23,493 nt of DNA, taken from positions 1-23,493 of IMG/VR virus record IMGVR_UViG_3300032242_001622. One strand, 5' to 3'. The stretch comes from a virus. The notes under the pieces were generated by a model. It was given only the letters and a program-made list of their open reading frames with translations, was not told the DNA's origin and ran no database searches. Made by a program: the position numbers and the translations under genes. This document shows positions 5,371 through 14,366 of this stretch, piece by piece; the first letter of the stretch is position 1; the number at the start of each line of letters is the position of its first letter.

Positions 5371-5520
5371 ATGTGGGCAATTGGTGGATTCTTATGTTTT
5401 TTTGCATGGTTGACTCACATCTTCTTTTGCTTTGGCCACGCCGCTTGGGGCTTTTTAGTTGCAGGCGCTATTTTCTTCCCCATTGGAATTCTCCATGGGT
5501 TTTATCTTTGGTTTAATTGA
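5371..5520 (+). CDS. Small two-span membrane protein (49 aa)
   Basis: ATG 5371 with AGGTGA 4-9 nt upstream, 3 nt after the exonuclease stop; TGA 5518-5520. The product is almost entirely hydrophobic: one segment 'MWAIGGFLCFFAWLTHIFFC', a short turn (FGHAAW), and a second 'GFLVAGAIFFPIGILHGFYL' ending WFN. Very similar-looking short proteins occur in many proteobacterial phages and are called hypothetical membrane proteins. Possible roles are superinfection exclusion or membrane targeting of phage processes. Neither can be shown from the sequence. Confidence 0.7.
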   Translation: MWAIGGFLCFFAWLTHIFFCFGHAAWGFLVAGAIFFPIGILHGFYLWFN

Positions 5521-5528
5521 GGTGAATT

Positions 5529-5759
5529 ATGTTGAATGAATACTTAACAGAAAACGACATTAAACAAGTCTTTTTTCGCTCTAAGATGGACAACCCTGAG
5601 GGCTATGACTTTGATGAACTATTGGACTTCGCCGACAAGTTGATTGTTGTGGCAACTCTAGACATTGCCCGCCGCGAACGCGAGCTTTGTATTGAGTTTG
5701 TCGAGTCTCTCAACACTGAAGTGGCCAAGGCACTCAGAGAGAAACGCGGTCCACTATGA
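5529..5759 (+). CDS. Hypothetical helical protein (76 aa)
   Basis: ATG 5529 with GAGGTG 5-10 nt upstream; stop overlaps the next start as ATGA (5756-5759). The protein is acidic at the N-terminus (LTENDIKQVFFRSKMDN, 'YDFDELLDFADKLI') and continues as a long helix with 'DIARRERELCIEFVESLNTE'. It looks soluble and all-helical. No family recognised; an accessory early gene by position. Confidence 0.7.
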   Translation: MLNEYLTENDIKQVFFRSKMDNPEGYDFDELLDFADKLIVVATLDIARRERELCIEFVESLNTEVAKALREKRGPL

Positions 5760-5980
5760 CACCAGACGAACTCATCACTGAGTTGTTGGGGAGTGGTTGG
5801 CAACCTAGCATACTGCCACTCTTCCTCAATGAACTGAAGAAGGCATTTGATGATGCCAATAGGTACTACTTCATTCGAGACTTCGCTAAAGAGTTGTCGT
5901 TCAATAATGTTCCTAGGAGCAGAGAAGAACTAGAACTCTTTGATCGTATGCTAGACGAAAAACAGAAGAAGTTTTATTAA
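5756..5980 (+). CDS. Hypothetical helical protein (74 aa), last rightward gene
   Basis: ATG overlaps the previous stop (ATGA). Sequence features are an N-terminal 'TPDELITELLGSGWQPSILP', a central helix 'LNELKKAFDDANRYYFIRDF' and a C-terminal charged helix ending KFY. All-helical and soluble. Its TAA is followed at once by the A-tract and stem that form the terminator of the converging late operon. No function recognised. Confidence 0.7.
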   Translation: MTPDELITELLGSGWQPSILPLFLNELKKAFDDANRYYFIRDFAKELSFNNVPRSREELELFDRMLDEKQKKFY

Positions 5981-6006
5981 AAAAAGGGGGGTTTTTAGGC
6001 CCCCCT
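5979..6006 (-). terminator. Intrinsic terminator of the leftward late operon
   Basis: On the minus strand six G (6005-6000), an 8-nt loop, six C (5991-5986) and a run of T form a textbook Rho-independent terminator 32 bp beyond the stop of the last late gene. The same stem on the plus strand has no T-tract after it, so it would stop rightward transcripts only weakly. Confidence 0.9.
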
Positions 6007-6037
6007 AAACCTTCTTTGCAATGGCAACTGCTAGAAG

Positions 6038-7744
6038 TTATTCGGTTAACTTGCGCTCGGTTGGTACATTGGCAGTACCAGCACCACCTAGTGCCGATAA
6101 AGCACCAGAGACGTAAGGCTGTGCAGTCTTCATGAATTGTGGGCGCTCAGTGGCCAACACATTAGCCGCCCTCATAGCTGGCTTGTTGTACATCAGTGCA
6201 GACGCCACAATTGGAATACCAGAGCCTAGGTAGTTTACACCACCCTCCATGGTCAAGCCTTTAATCAAGTCTAAGACGGCCGCACGGCCTGCTGTACCAC
6301 TATCACTGACTGACGGTCCAATAACCGACATAGCGGCGTTTGAGACGTCTTTGAGCTTACCTTGACCCTTTGCTGTAGCCTCTTGGCCAGCTTTTCGCTC
6401 AACTGATCTCTCAAGTATCTGAGGTGTATAGATACCACCCTCTGTACCTGCGCGACTTGATGCATCTTGAAGAATTTTGTTTGTTTTGAACACTTCGTTT
6501 GTTTGTTCAAGCAATTTTCTGACGGCTGGATTTTGATGTTTTAATTCTTCGCGCAGTGTCATCAACATATTTTCATATGCTCTACCCAAGTCATCATTGG
6601 TTTTGTACGCCTCATTGGCATATTCACCTAATTTTTTCTCATAAGTACGGTAGGTTTTACCACTAATAATTTGTGCCTTATTAATGGGTTCAATCAAGTC
6701 TTGTCTAACATTTCTCTCAAATCTCTGTGCGTCACTAGGCACTACAGTGGTTTTGAGGTCTTTCATCATGTCTTCAAGACGTCCAGCCACATTTCTGCCA
6801 GCCACATCAAAATTGTCTCGAATTAAATTTGCATTGTGCGATACAGCCTTGTATGCATCAGCTATCTTTTCGGATATGTATTTGTTGGTCTCTTCGCCTG
6901 CTGGGATATTTTCTGGTATTTTAAAACCAAGGGGCTCGACTACTTTGTTGGCCACTGCCTTATTGAAATCGGCATTAACCGTATTCATTGCACCACCAAT
7001 GAACGATCCAGCAATAGGCAAACTGGTCAACTTCTTCTCTAAATTTTTGAGTATTTCAGATCCAGACAATTGCGCTGGAGTGAAGTACTTCATGCCCATG
7101 TCTTTGAGCTTTTGCAACTCAGGAGAAACACTGGGATTCATAATCATCTGGCCAGCTTTACCCAACAAGCCGCCAACTAATGCAGACTCTCCCACTTGCT
7201 CAGCCTTTTGTGCGGCAAAGTCACCAGCGTTTGTCGTAGGAGTGGTTGGAGTCAATAGACCAGCAGTTCCACTAGCAATACCAGCCCGTGCTAAGTCTGA
7301 CTTCCCAATAGCGCCAGGTATTTTTGACGCATACTTAAACGCCGCATACGGTGCAGGGTTAAGCAATTCTCCAGCAGTCGATCCAAGATTGGCGACTACG
7401 GGATACGACATATCAGCCGCCGATTGTTTCATTTTCTGCAACGCCTCGGCTGGCTGGTCATAGCCTGCAAACTGTGCAATGGCCGCCAGTGGACTCAATG
7501 CCCCAGCCACTCCAGATTGGACTAAAGCCGCAGGAATGTCTTTGGCGCGTTCTGGGTTCTGCTGTGACCTTACCCCCGACATCTGCGGATAAACGCCTAC
7601 AGCGGCCCCTCCTTGCGTTGTAGTGGGTGTTGTTTGACCATCTTGACTTCGCATCTGATACTGCGCCAACAAGTCTTGTTGACTGTAGTTATCAGGCACG
7701 TTTTGAATGATCGTGCCATCAGGCATTTTGACGTTCATGACCAT
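6038..7744 (-). CDS. Large virion protein, putative ejection/internal protein
   Basis: A 568-residue protein with TAGGAGAT before the ATG, the last gene of the late operon. The N-terminus 'KMPDGTIIQNVPDNYSQQDL' is a small domain repeatedly seen at the start of podoviral internal virion proteins. Next comes a Gln/Thr/Ala-rich part and an alanine/glycine-rich amphipathic stretch (about residues 70-200, e.g. 'ALVQSGVAGALSPLAAIAQF'). A long charged helical region follows (about 210-430, e.g. 'RTYEKKLGEYANEAYKTNDD'), then another Ala/Gly-rich part (about 470-560). This layout fits proteins packaged in the capsid and ejected with the DNA (P22 gp7/gp16/gp20 or T7 core type). There is no catalytic motif. 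The ejection role is inference from layout and gene position. Confidence 0.6.
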   Translation of the reverse strand: MVMNVKMPDGTIIQNVPDNYSQQDLLAQYQMRSQDGQTTPTTTQGGAAVGVYPQMSGVRSQQNPERAKDIPAALVQSGVAGALSPLAAIAQFAGYDQPAEALQKMKQSAADMSYPVVANLGSTAGELLNPAPYAAFKYASKIPGAIGKSDLARAGIASGTAGLLTPTTPTTNAGDFAAQKAEQVGESALVGGLLGKAGQMIMNPSVSPELQKLKDMGMKYFTPAQLSGSEILKNLEKKLTSLPIAGSFIGGAMNTVNADFNKAVANKVVEPLGFKIPENIPAGEETNKYISEKIADAYKAVSHNANLIRDNFDVAGRNVAGRLEDMMKDLKTTVVPSDAQRFERNVRQDLIEPINKAQIISGKTYRTYEKKLGEYANEAYKTNDDLGRAYENMLMTLREELKHQNPAVRKLLEQTNEVFKTNKILQDASSRAGTEGGIYTPQILERSVERKAGQEATAKGQGKLKDVSNAAMSVIGPSVSDSGTAGRAAVLDLIKGLTMEGGVNYLGSGIPIVASALMYNKPAMRAANVLATERPQFMKTAQPYVSGALSALGGAGTANVPTERKLTE

Positions 7745-7746
7745 CT

Positions 7747-9570
7747 TTATCTCCTAGGTGGCAAGGCATTGAAATCAACCGTTTTACCCTCATCTTTTTT
7801 CTCGCCTTTAGGGATAGCATATTCTTTTGTCTCATTCCAATGGTCAAGAATTTTTTGATTTAATTTATCTTGAGCATCATTGTCTTCACGCAAACGCTTA
7901 ATTGCATCAAGCCTCTGCTGGCGAGTGAGTCTATAGTCGTCCAAATTACCAATAATTTTGCCATGTAAGATTTCGTCATACACAGTACCCTTTTGACTGA
8001 ACTTTGGTATCTCAGTAACAGCCTTGGCTTTTTCACCAATTAAATTATTCATGGCACTGACCATGGGGTCATTTGAATTGGTAAGTCGTTTGACTTGATA
8101 TTGAGCAAACTCTAATGGACCATCGGGTGCATCTTTAGCGTATTGCTCAAGTTTTTCAAGTGTTTGATTGTAATTCTCAGACTTGGTTTGGTCAGTCTTG
8201 AGTGGAATGATCAACTTCTCATAAGTCTTCATCTGTTGAGGAGTCAGTGTCTCTTTCAATCTAGCTAACTTCTCTTCATTCAGAGCTTGTTGAGACATTT
8301 TGAGACCCTCTGCAATTGCAGTTTGACCACGTTGTGCGGCCAACAATTCTTGTTGATGCAATACGTCTTGTGCACGTTTAGATAAACGCTCTTCGGCTTT
8401 ATCAATCTCTTTTTGAGACATACCTTGCTCAAATCGTTTAGATAAATTTAGTGCCTCTTGTTGAATTACACGATTTGGAATTGTTGAATAGTACTTGAAT
8501 GGATTCTCTCGGTCGGTTTGCTCCATCATCATGCCTTGATCAAGCAGTGATTGGCGAAGTTCACCAAGATCTTTAAGCACTTTGACGGCATCAGGAGACT
8601 TCGTAAGAGCATTTTCCCAAGCGGCATTGTCCATGCTGAATTTTGTAACTTTTTCACCGTTTTTATTAGTGACTTCGTTAATCTTAAATACCTTGTTGAC
8701 AAGATCTTTTTGTTTTTGTGACGACTCTTCAGCAATTACGGTTTGCAAGAATTTAGTGTCACCCGTCATTGCCGCATATTGCTTGGCAATTGGAATATTC
8801 AACTTGTTATCAGCACCATATAGTTGCGGTACTAATTTTTGAATTTCTTTCTTGGTCTCGGTGTCAGACATTGACTTGCCTAACTCCATACGCATCATCA
8901 AGTCTTTGCGCTTTTGTTCGTTTTCAGTCTCATTCAACTTATTGATGTTGCCAGCAACGTTACCCAAAGCCTCACCAAATGAGCCAGTTCTTGTGGGTGC
9001 CAAAAATCCTTGAGCAACAGATAACCACTTAGGATCAAGCCCTAAGAATGAGTCTTTTTGTGGGTTCTTGCGACGATCAAGTGAATCAAGAAGTTCTTGC
9101 TGTGCTTGTTCAGCAATGTCCATCCCCTTGTTGCGATAGGGCTGTTCTGTTGGCGCTCTTTGTAGGGCTTGTTCAGGAACTGGCATCTCTGTACCGCCCA
9201 AAGGTGCAGTAGCAGGAGCTAAAGCAGGCGAATTTGCTATGCTGTTGGCCAACGCTGGATTGGTTGGCATTGACAGCGGTGCAGGCATCGATGGCATCCC
9301 CATGGATGGATTCTCGGGCGGCACGGGCGGGGTGAGGGAGACCCCTGGGTGCATGGCAGGGGGAAGACTGCCTGGGGCAGGTGGGTTCATGGCCAACTTG
9401 TTTGCAACCTGAAGTGCTCCAATTGATGGGGGCGTCAAGTTTGTATTTGGACCAAGCGTTGGACCACCCGTCATCTGGTTCAACATTTCATTAGTTGTCA
9501 ATGACAATGGATCACTCATCTGGCCAGACTGGCCATAGATTGACATTGGATCATAGGGTGTAGTTGCCAT
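7747..9570 (-). CDS. Large coiled-coil virion protein, putative ejection protein
   Basis: A 607-residue protein whose stop is 2 nt before the next ATG. Residues 1-145 are low complexity, rich in Pro, Met, Ala and Asn ('NPPAPGSLPPAMHPGVSLTP'). From about 145 the protein becomes charged and helical, with a conserved-looking 'FLGLDPKWLSVAQGFLAPTR ... SFGEALGNVAGNINK' block (residues ~170-215), which is often found in podoviral internal proteins. Long coiled-coil-like segments follow (~375-470, e.g. 'KEIDKAEERLSKRAQDVLHQ'). The end is Lys/Asp-rich. It sits between two other large low-complexity virion proteins, consistent with a set of three to four injected proteins. Function inferred from architecture and neighbours only. 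Confidence 0.55.
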   Translation of the reverse strand: MATTPYDPMSIYGQSGQMSDPLSLTTNEMLNQMTGGPTLGPNTNLTPPSIGALQVANKLAMNPPAPGSLPPAMHPGVSLTPPVPPENPSMGMPSMPAPLSMPTNPALANSIANSPALAPATAPLGGTEMPVPEQALQRAPTEQPYRNKGMDIAEQAQQELLDSLDRRKNPQKDSFLGLDPKWLSVAQGFLAPTRTGSFGEALGNVAGNINKLNETENEQKRKDLMMRMELGKSMSDTETKKEIQKLVPQLYGADNKLNIPIAKQYAAMTGDTKFLQTVIAEESSQKQKDLVNKVFKINEVTNKNGEKVTKFSMDNAAWENALTKSPDAVKVLKDLGELRQSLLDQGMMMEQTDRENPFKYYSTIPNRVIQQEALNLSKRFEQGMSQKEIDKAEERLSKRAQDVLHQQELLAAQRGQTAIAEGLKMSQQALNEEKLARLKETLTPQQMKTYEKLIIPLKTDQTKSENYNQTLEKLEQYAKDAPDGPLEFAQYQVKRLTNSNDPMVSAMNNLIGEKAKAVTEIPKFSQKGTVYDEILHGKIIGNLDDYRLTRQQRLDAIKRLREDNDAQDKLNQKILDHWNETKEYAIPKGEKKDEGKTVDFNALPPRR

Positions 9571-9573
9571 TTT

Positions 9574-10725
9574 TTAGGGTCCTTGCGATTGATCAATGGT
9601 ATCGCCAGTTTCAGGGTTGTAAGCTTGACCACCGCCAATATTGTAATAACCAGCAGGCAATGAATTATTAAATAATTGATCAGATGAAACTATGGGAGTC
9701 TTTGAGGAATTGGTGCCATATGATGGATCAACATAAACTTTACCGTCCGCACCCTGAAGTTGACCATAGCCTGCGGTGGTGGCATTTGGTACTAAAGTGA
9801 GGCCAGTAGTATCGTTCACAGTGGGTATACCAGACTTAGGCGCAGAACTCAACAGATCTGTTAATTTGGTACCCAAACCACTTAATGTGCCAGCAGGCAA
9901 ACTATTTGCCAAAGATCCAACAGCCAGCAATTGAGACAACTGCGAAGGACCATACACGTTTGCAGGTCCAGTGTAGTTCGTCGTTGAAGTTGTTGGAACA
10001 TTGAATCCTTTCATCAAACCAGCTACGCTTGTGGCGTTCTGCAATGGTGCATTGATGATGGCTTGTTTTTGGGCTTGCTCTTGTGCCCCTAAAGCGGCTT
10101 GTGTTGTCAATGCAGAATTGGCGGCTGACTGACCAGTAGAGGCCAAGTTGCCTTGTACGTTGGCAATATTGCCTAAATTTGACTGCTCTTGCAAAGCACT
10201 GGTCACAGCGTTCTTATAAGCTTCCGAGAGGTTAGCGCTCTCTTGTGCGCCTAAAGCCTGCTGGATGCCACCCAAAGCTTGTCCAGTGGCGTTTAATAGC
10301 CTGCTAGAGCCCGTTTGGCCAGTACTTGCACCCAATGCCTGCAATGAGGGCAAAATGCTTTGATTGATGTTCTGTTGGGTTGCCGTCTCTAAGTTTTTAT
10401 TAACGTCGCTGACGTAAGGATTAAAAAACTGATTAATCTGGCTGGCACCTAAAGGGCTGGCGGCTGTATTGGATGTTGCCAATGCATTGATAAGCGGTGT
10501 TTGGTACGTTGTTGCGGCTGTCGGGGCGGCACCAAAAGCACCAATTTGGTTTGAGCTTAAAGGTGCGACAAGTTGATTTTCTGGGGTAGCTAATGATGCG
10601 TTGCCAGCAGAGGCAATGTTTGACAAGTAGTCTTGATAGCTTTGAAACCCAGGGGAAAGGTTGGTGGCGGCAGTCGTCGTTGTATTGACGTTTGCTGGTG
10701 CTGTGCCTGAGAAAATATCTGCCAT
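9574..10725 (-). CDS. Virion structural/internal protein (383 aa)
   Basis: AGGA lies 8 nt before the ATG, which overlaps the upstream stop (TAATG). The central block 'FFNPYVSDVNKNLETATQQN ... LQALGASTGQTGSSRLLNAT' (about residues 110-160) is a recognisable phage signature: 'NPY...V...l......n......aga.Gqtgssr', seen in virion proteins of many podoviruses. It is followed by a long Ala/Gln-rich helix region (~160-235). The C-terminal third is Gly/Thr/Ser-rich with a 'DGKVYVDPSYG' beta motif. No enzyme motif. It probably belongs with the flanking large proteins as an internal or injected component. Family resemblance is moderate; exact role unknown. Confidence 0.6.
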   Translation of the reverse strand: MADIFSGTAPANVNTTTTAATNLSPGFQSYQDYLSNIASAGNASLATPENQLVAPLSSNQIGAFGAAPTAATTYQTPLINALATSNTAASPLGASQINQFFNPYVSDVNKNLETATQQNINQSILPSLQALGASTGQTGSSRLLNATGQALGGIQQALGAQESANLSEAYKNAVTSALQEQSNLGNIANVQGNLASTGQSAANSALTTQAALGAQEQAQKQAIINAPLQNATSVAGLMKGFNVPTTSTTNYTGPANVYGPSQLSQLLAVGSLANSLPAGTLSGLGTKLTDLLSSAPKSGIPTVNDTTGLTLVPNATTAGYGQLQGADGKVYVDPSYGTNSSKTPIVSSDQLFNNSLPAGYYNIGGGQAYNPETGDTIDQSQGP

Positions 10726-13700
10726 TATTTTTTCCTACCTTTCAGGTAATCAAGTGGTGATTTTAATGCAGGTGGGGGTAGGTCATCAACTTTAGTGGAT
10801 CTTGCCCGTGCACGTATTTCTTCCATCATTTTGTACAACTTGTCAGTTCCAGCCTTTGTGGAACCGTTTCCTAGGGCTGAGACCACATCAGCAGGGAAAA
10901 CGAACTCACCGTCGGCCAACATAGCAGGGATGTCGTCGCTTTGGCCGTCACCTTCGCCTGCTACGTGCGCTCCATGCCTAAAGTCGTGCCGTCCGTCTTT
11001 GCGTGGGATAGGTCCTAAAACGCTCAAAGGAGCCACGTAACCACCTTTTTTGAAGGCTTGGACTGGCTCTTCAGTCTCTTTTTTCTGGCCTAAAACTGAC
11101 TCAACACTGGCTGGTTTAATGCCGTAATTGTAGTAGCTAGACTGCTCAGTTGGTGTTTGTGTATTCATGGTTGGTTCAGGAGCTTTACGCCCCTCCGCAA
11201 GTTGCATCAGTTTTTCCAAGGGATTCTTGAAAGAACTTTGTGTCATCATCGATTTTAAAAATTGCGCCTTTGCCCCTGGATATCCTGGGCCTGAAATTGG
11301 TTGAGGGGTTTGGTCTTGTGTGCCTGCGGTAGTTGTAGGCAACTTAGTAGGAGTTGGTGTCGTTGTTTTTACTGTCGTAGTCGTTGGTGTAGGGGTCGGT
11401 GTAGGAGTTGGTGTAACAACATCAGGTTCTTTTTTTCCAATAACTGTAACGGGCGGTAAAACTACGTCTGGCTCTGTTTTTTTTCCTATAACAGTAACTG
11501 GTGGTAAAACTACGTCTGGTTCTTTTTTGCCAACCACTGTTACAGGCGGTAACACCACATCAGGTTCTTTTTTTCCCACCACAGTTACAGGTGGCAAAAT
11601 ATTATCTGGTGTATTGTCGGTTAACTTTTGTCCAGTTACTGTGACGGGATTTAGTTCTGTAGGTTTTTGTCCAACAACCGTCACTGGAGGCAAAATGTTA
11701 TCTGGCGTTGTGGCTGTTGGCTTTTGTCCAACTACAGTGACTGGAGCCAAAGAAGTTGATGCAGTAGTGCTTGCAGGCAACGTAACAGTATTATCAGGAA
11801 CAACATTTCCTGTCTGTTTTTGTCCAGTCACAGTAACTGGTGCCAAAGTTGTGTTTGCTCCAGTTGCGCTTGATGTTGTACCAGTAGGAACAACAGTATT
11901 ATCTGGCGTTAATACACCAGTGTCCTTCTGTCCAGTTACCGTTACAGGTTCAGGCGTGAGAGGGACAGAGTTATCGCCACCTTGCACCTTGACGCCAGCG
12001 CCAGAAAAATCTAAAGAAATAGAACCTATATATTCGCCGTTGACATACGTCGCTCTCTTACCAGTCTGGGGATTGTCTACGGTGTATATGTCTTCATTGT
12101 CATCTGTTTTTCCACCGTACTGAACATTTGGATTCTTGTCATCAATTAATTGTTGTAATTGAGAGGGAGACAAAGGTCCTGAAGGCGTAATTCCAAGTTG
12201 TACTGGACCAGCATCAGTCATTGTTCCAGTTGATGTACTGGCCAAACTTGTTCCGCCCGTGGTGCCAGAACTGGTTCCAAGTTGATCAATGATGGCTTGG
12301 GTGGCGGTGTCGATCCCTGGCAAGGACGAAGGCACAACATCTGCCGATGCAACATTTGTTGACGACTTTGCCTGCTGTGCTTTTGCGGCATTTGTACCAG
12401 CAGAAATTGCGGCATTTATCAATGTTTGTGTTGGATTGGCACCCGCTAATACGCCACCAATTATTTTGTTGACAGCGGCTTGGCTACTTGCGTTGAGGCT
12501 GGAATACCCTGGGATGTCTTTGGCGATAGAAGGTATTGCGGCGCTTACTCCACCAGCAGTCAGTAGCTGAAGTGGATCTGCTTTGCCTTGTGATGTAATT
12601 TCACCAGCAGTCAATGCGCTTGATGCACCTTTTGCAACATCACCAATAGTGCTTGCAAGAGTATCAGACATAGTTGTTGGCAGTGCATTCTCTACAAAAT
12701 TACCAACTTTACTGCCAACATACGGTGCGGCCAAAACTGCGGCCTCACTCAATGCGGCATTTTTTGCAACTGTTGCCAAGTCTTGGCCTGAGGCTAAACC
12801 TAGGCCAGCATTGATGGCAGGTATGAATGCACCATAACCACTTAGACCAGCAACAATGTCAGCAATAGGAATGACGTTTTGTGCAATGTTTTTTAGAAAA
12901 CCGCCAGCTTGGCCTGGTTGGTAGATGTTTTGTTTGGACGCATCATCAATTGGCTTGACATTACCATTTGCATCAATTCCAACAATCATGTGATAGATAC
13001 CACCAGCATCATTGATCTGTACGTCGTATGCATTACCACCTAAATTTTCAACACTTCTCACTGGAAGTTGAGTTCCATCAGCAGTAGTCAAATATGAATT
13101 GTTGATTGTTTGACCACGTGATTGGAATGTTGAAGGTACATATTTAGCTTGGCCAAGTTGAATGGTATTGTAAACAGAATTTACATCTTGATTTGAGTCA
13201 TTCAAAGTAGGCGGTGCCAACGCCGTTGAGTGTGGCGTTGGTGTCGTTGCTGTAGTTGTATCTGTTGTTGTGGCTGGTGTTGTTGTACTAGCCGATGGAG
13301 TCATCAACGCCGCAGTAACTTGGTCACCACTGACGCCAAAGTAAGGCGCTATTGCTTTTGCTTGGTCAGGTGTTAAGTTGTTCTGTGCAACAAAAGCCTT
13401 GATGTCGTCATTAGTAAAAGATACTGGACCTTTGCCTTGTAATTTAAGTACTGCATCAACCAAGGATGTGTCATAAGCCATTTGGCCTGTATCACCCATG
13501 TGAAAACCTTGTCCAACAGCGGTGTTGTCAACCAAGTTCTTTTGGTTTAACAGACCAGCCATTGAGTCAACAACAGTCACGTTTTTATTGTTGGCGGCAA
13601 CCGTGTTATACAGAGGGTCAAGCTTTAAATTTGTATTGCCAGTAACATCAGCAATTGAACTGACTTGTGGCGCTCCAGACAATACAACATTAACGCCTAA

Positions 13701-14366
13701 TGAACCAAGTTTTTTTGCAATAGTATCTAGATTTTTTGTGACGACATCTGCTGATACACCAGTCAACAAGTCATTGCCGCCTGAGTCTAAAACCACCGTA
13801 GTTCCAGGGGCAAAACTCCCCCCGCCCGCCAAAAAGTCATTCAACTGCTGTAAATTTTGCGTACTTGTTGTACCCCCAATTGCAACATTTGTAACTGGTG
13901 TATTTCCAAGTTGTTTTTGAATGTACGGCGTATTTAGTGCGTTATTTGCCAGCCAACTATCGCCAGCCAATACTACCCCTGACAACTGACCTGCTGGTGT
14001 AGTTGTCGCTGGTGTAGTGTTTGTTGCTTGAGTCAATGCTCCAGTAGTAGGAGTTGTGGCCGTATTATTGACTTGGCTCAATGCACCAGTGTTTACATTT
14101 GTCTGAGTTCCATCCGCCAAAGTTAAATTTGGATTTGGGTTTGGTAATGCGGGTCGCGGTGGTTCCGCAACAACTTCGGTGTTAATCACTGGAGCAGGTG
14201 CAGGCGTAGGCAAAGTCAAACCAGCGCCAGCTACATCAAAAGATGGGAAGTACTGCGCCACATCCGCAGATGTCACACCCATGCTGTTGACTAGATTTTG
14301 AAGGCCAGTATTTCCAGACGAATACGCCGCCGCAAGTTGATTTGCTTGTTCTTGGCTGATAGTCAT
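10725..14366 (-). CDS. 1213-residue virion protein with SGNH hydrolase domain and repeat region
   Basis: A very large multi-part late protein. Residues 1-50: short helical domain. 51-128: Pro/Thr/Asn-rich linker. 129-310: SGNH/GDSL-type hydrolase fold with 'VVLAGDSWL' (Ser137), 'NVAIGGTTS' (Gly164), 'LDSGGNDLL' (Asn198) and 'GFHMGDTGQMAYD' (His289). The Asp usually three residues before the His is Gln286, so the triad looks incomplete. About 490-660: Ala/Gly-rich amphipathic helices. 807-985: nine copies of a 'P-V-T-V-x-G-(Q/K)-K' repeat. 986-1020: Pro/Thr tract. The C-terminus 'GEGDGQSDDIPAMLADGEFV ... SALGNGSTKAGTDKLYKMM' is the conserved end motif of many phage virion and tape-measure-like proteins. 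A likely role is an ejected or tail-associated protein whose esterase-like domain trims surface polysaccharide or peptidoglycan substituents. That role is inference. Confidence 0.75.
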   Translation of the reverse strand: MTISQEQANQLAAAYSSGNTGLQNLVNSMGVTSADVAQYFPSFDVAGAGLTLPTPAPAPVINTEVVAEPPRPALPNPNPNLTLADGTQTNVNTGALSQVNNTATTPTTGALTQATNTTPATTTPAGQLSGVVLAGDSWLANNALNTPYIQKQLGNTPVTNVAIGGTTSTQNLQQLNDFLAGGGSFAPGTTVVLDSGGNDLLTGVSADVVTKNLDTIAKKLGSLGVNVVLSGAPQVSSIADVTGNTNLKLDPLYNTVAANNKNVTVVDSMAGLLNQKNLVDNTAVGQGFHMGDTGQMAYDTSLVDAVLKLQGKGPVSFTNDDIKAFVAQNNLTPDQAKAIAPYFGVSGDQVTAALMTPSASTTTPATTTDTTTATTPTPHSTALAPPTLNDSNQDVNSVYNTIQLGQAKYVPSTFQSRGQTINNSYLTTADGTQLPVRSVENLGGNAYDVQINDAGGIYHMIVGIDANGNVKPIDDASKQNIYQPGQAGGFLKNIAQNVIPIADIVAGLSGYGAFIPAINAGLGLASGQDLATVAKNAALSEAAVLAAPYVGSKVGNFVENALPTTMSDTLASTIGDVAKGASSALTAGEITSQGKADPLQLLTAGGVSAAIPSIAKDIPGYSSLNASSQAAVNKIIGGVLAGANPTQTLINAAISAGTNAAKAQQAKSSTNVASADVVPSSLPGIDTATQAIIDQLGTSSGTTGGTSLASTSTGTMTDAGPVQLGITPSGPLSPSQLQQLIDDKNPNVQYGGKTDDNEDIYTVDNPQTGKRATYVNGEYIGSISLDFSGAGVKVQGGDNSVPLTPEPVTVTGQKDTGVLTPDNTVVPTGTTSSATGANTTLAPVTVTGQKQTGNVVPDNTVTLPASTTASTSLAPVTVVGQKPTATTPDNILPPVTVVGQKPTELNPVTVTGQKLTDNTPDNILPPVTVVGKKEPDVVLPPVTVVGKKEPDVVLPPVTVIGKKTEPDVVLPPVTVIGKKEPDVVTPTPTPTPTPTTTTVKTTTPTPTKLPTTTAGTQDQTPQPISGPGYPGAKAQFLKSMMTQSSFKNPLEKLMQLAEGRKAPEPTMNTQTPTEQSSYYNYGIKPASVESVLGQKKETEEPVQAFKKGGYVAPLSVLGPIPRKDGRHDFRHGAHVAGEGDGQSDDIPAMLADGEFVFPADVVSALGNGSTKAGTDKLYKMMEEIRARARSTKVDDLPPPALKSPLDYLKGRKK
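11412..11948 (-). repeat. Nine-copy degenerate coding repeat (PVTVxG[QK]K)
   Basis: Within the 1213-residue gene, units of about 14-40 codons start with P-V-T-V-(T/V/I)-G-(Q/K)-K. The four most downstream units ('LPPVTVVGKKEPDVV' type) are nearly identical and only 14-15 codons long. The upstream units are longer and more diverged ('PDNT/PDNI' spacers). Synonymous changes between units show the array is not a fresh slippage product. The array is a likely site for copy-number variation. Confidence 0.8.

Noticed and set aside
6684-7463. Plus-strand frame of 259 codons
   Set aside because: Antisense shadow of the 568-residue late gene, which has a good ribosome-binding site, operon position and phage-like domains.
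11412-11948. CRISPR-like array
   Set aside because: Repeats are protein-coding, degenerate and variably spaced, with no unique spacers or cas genes.
11320-12123. Plus-strand frame of 267 codons, rich in Val/Gly/Thr
   Set aside because: It is the exact antisense of the PVTV repeat and Pro/Thr tract of the 1213-residue gene; the repeats keep it open by composition and it has no ribosome-binding context.
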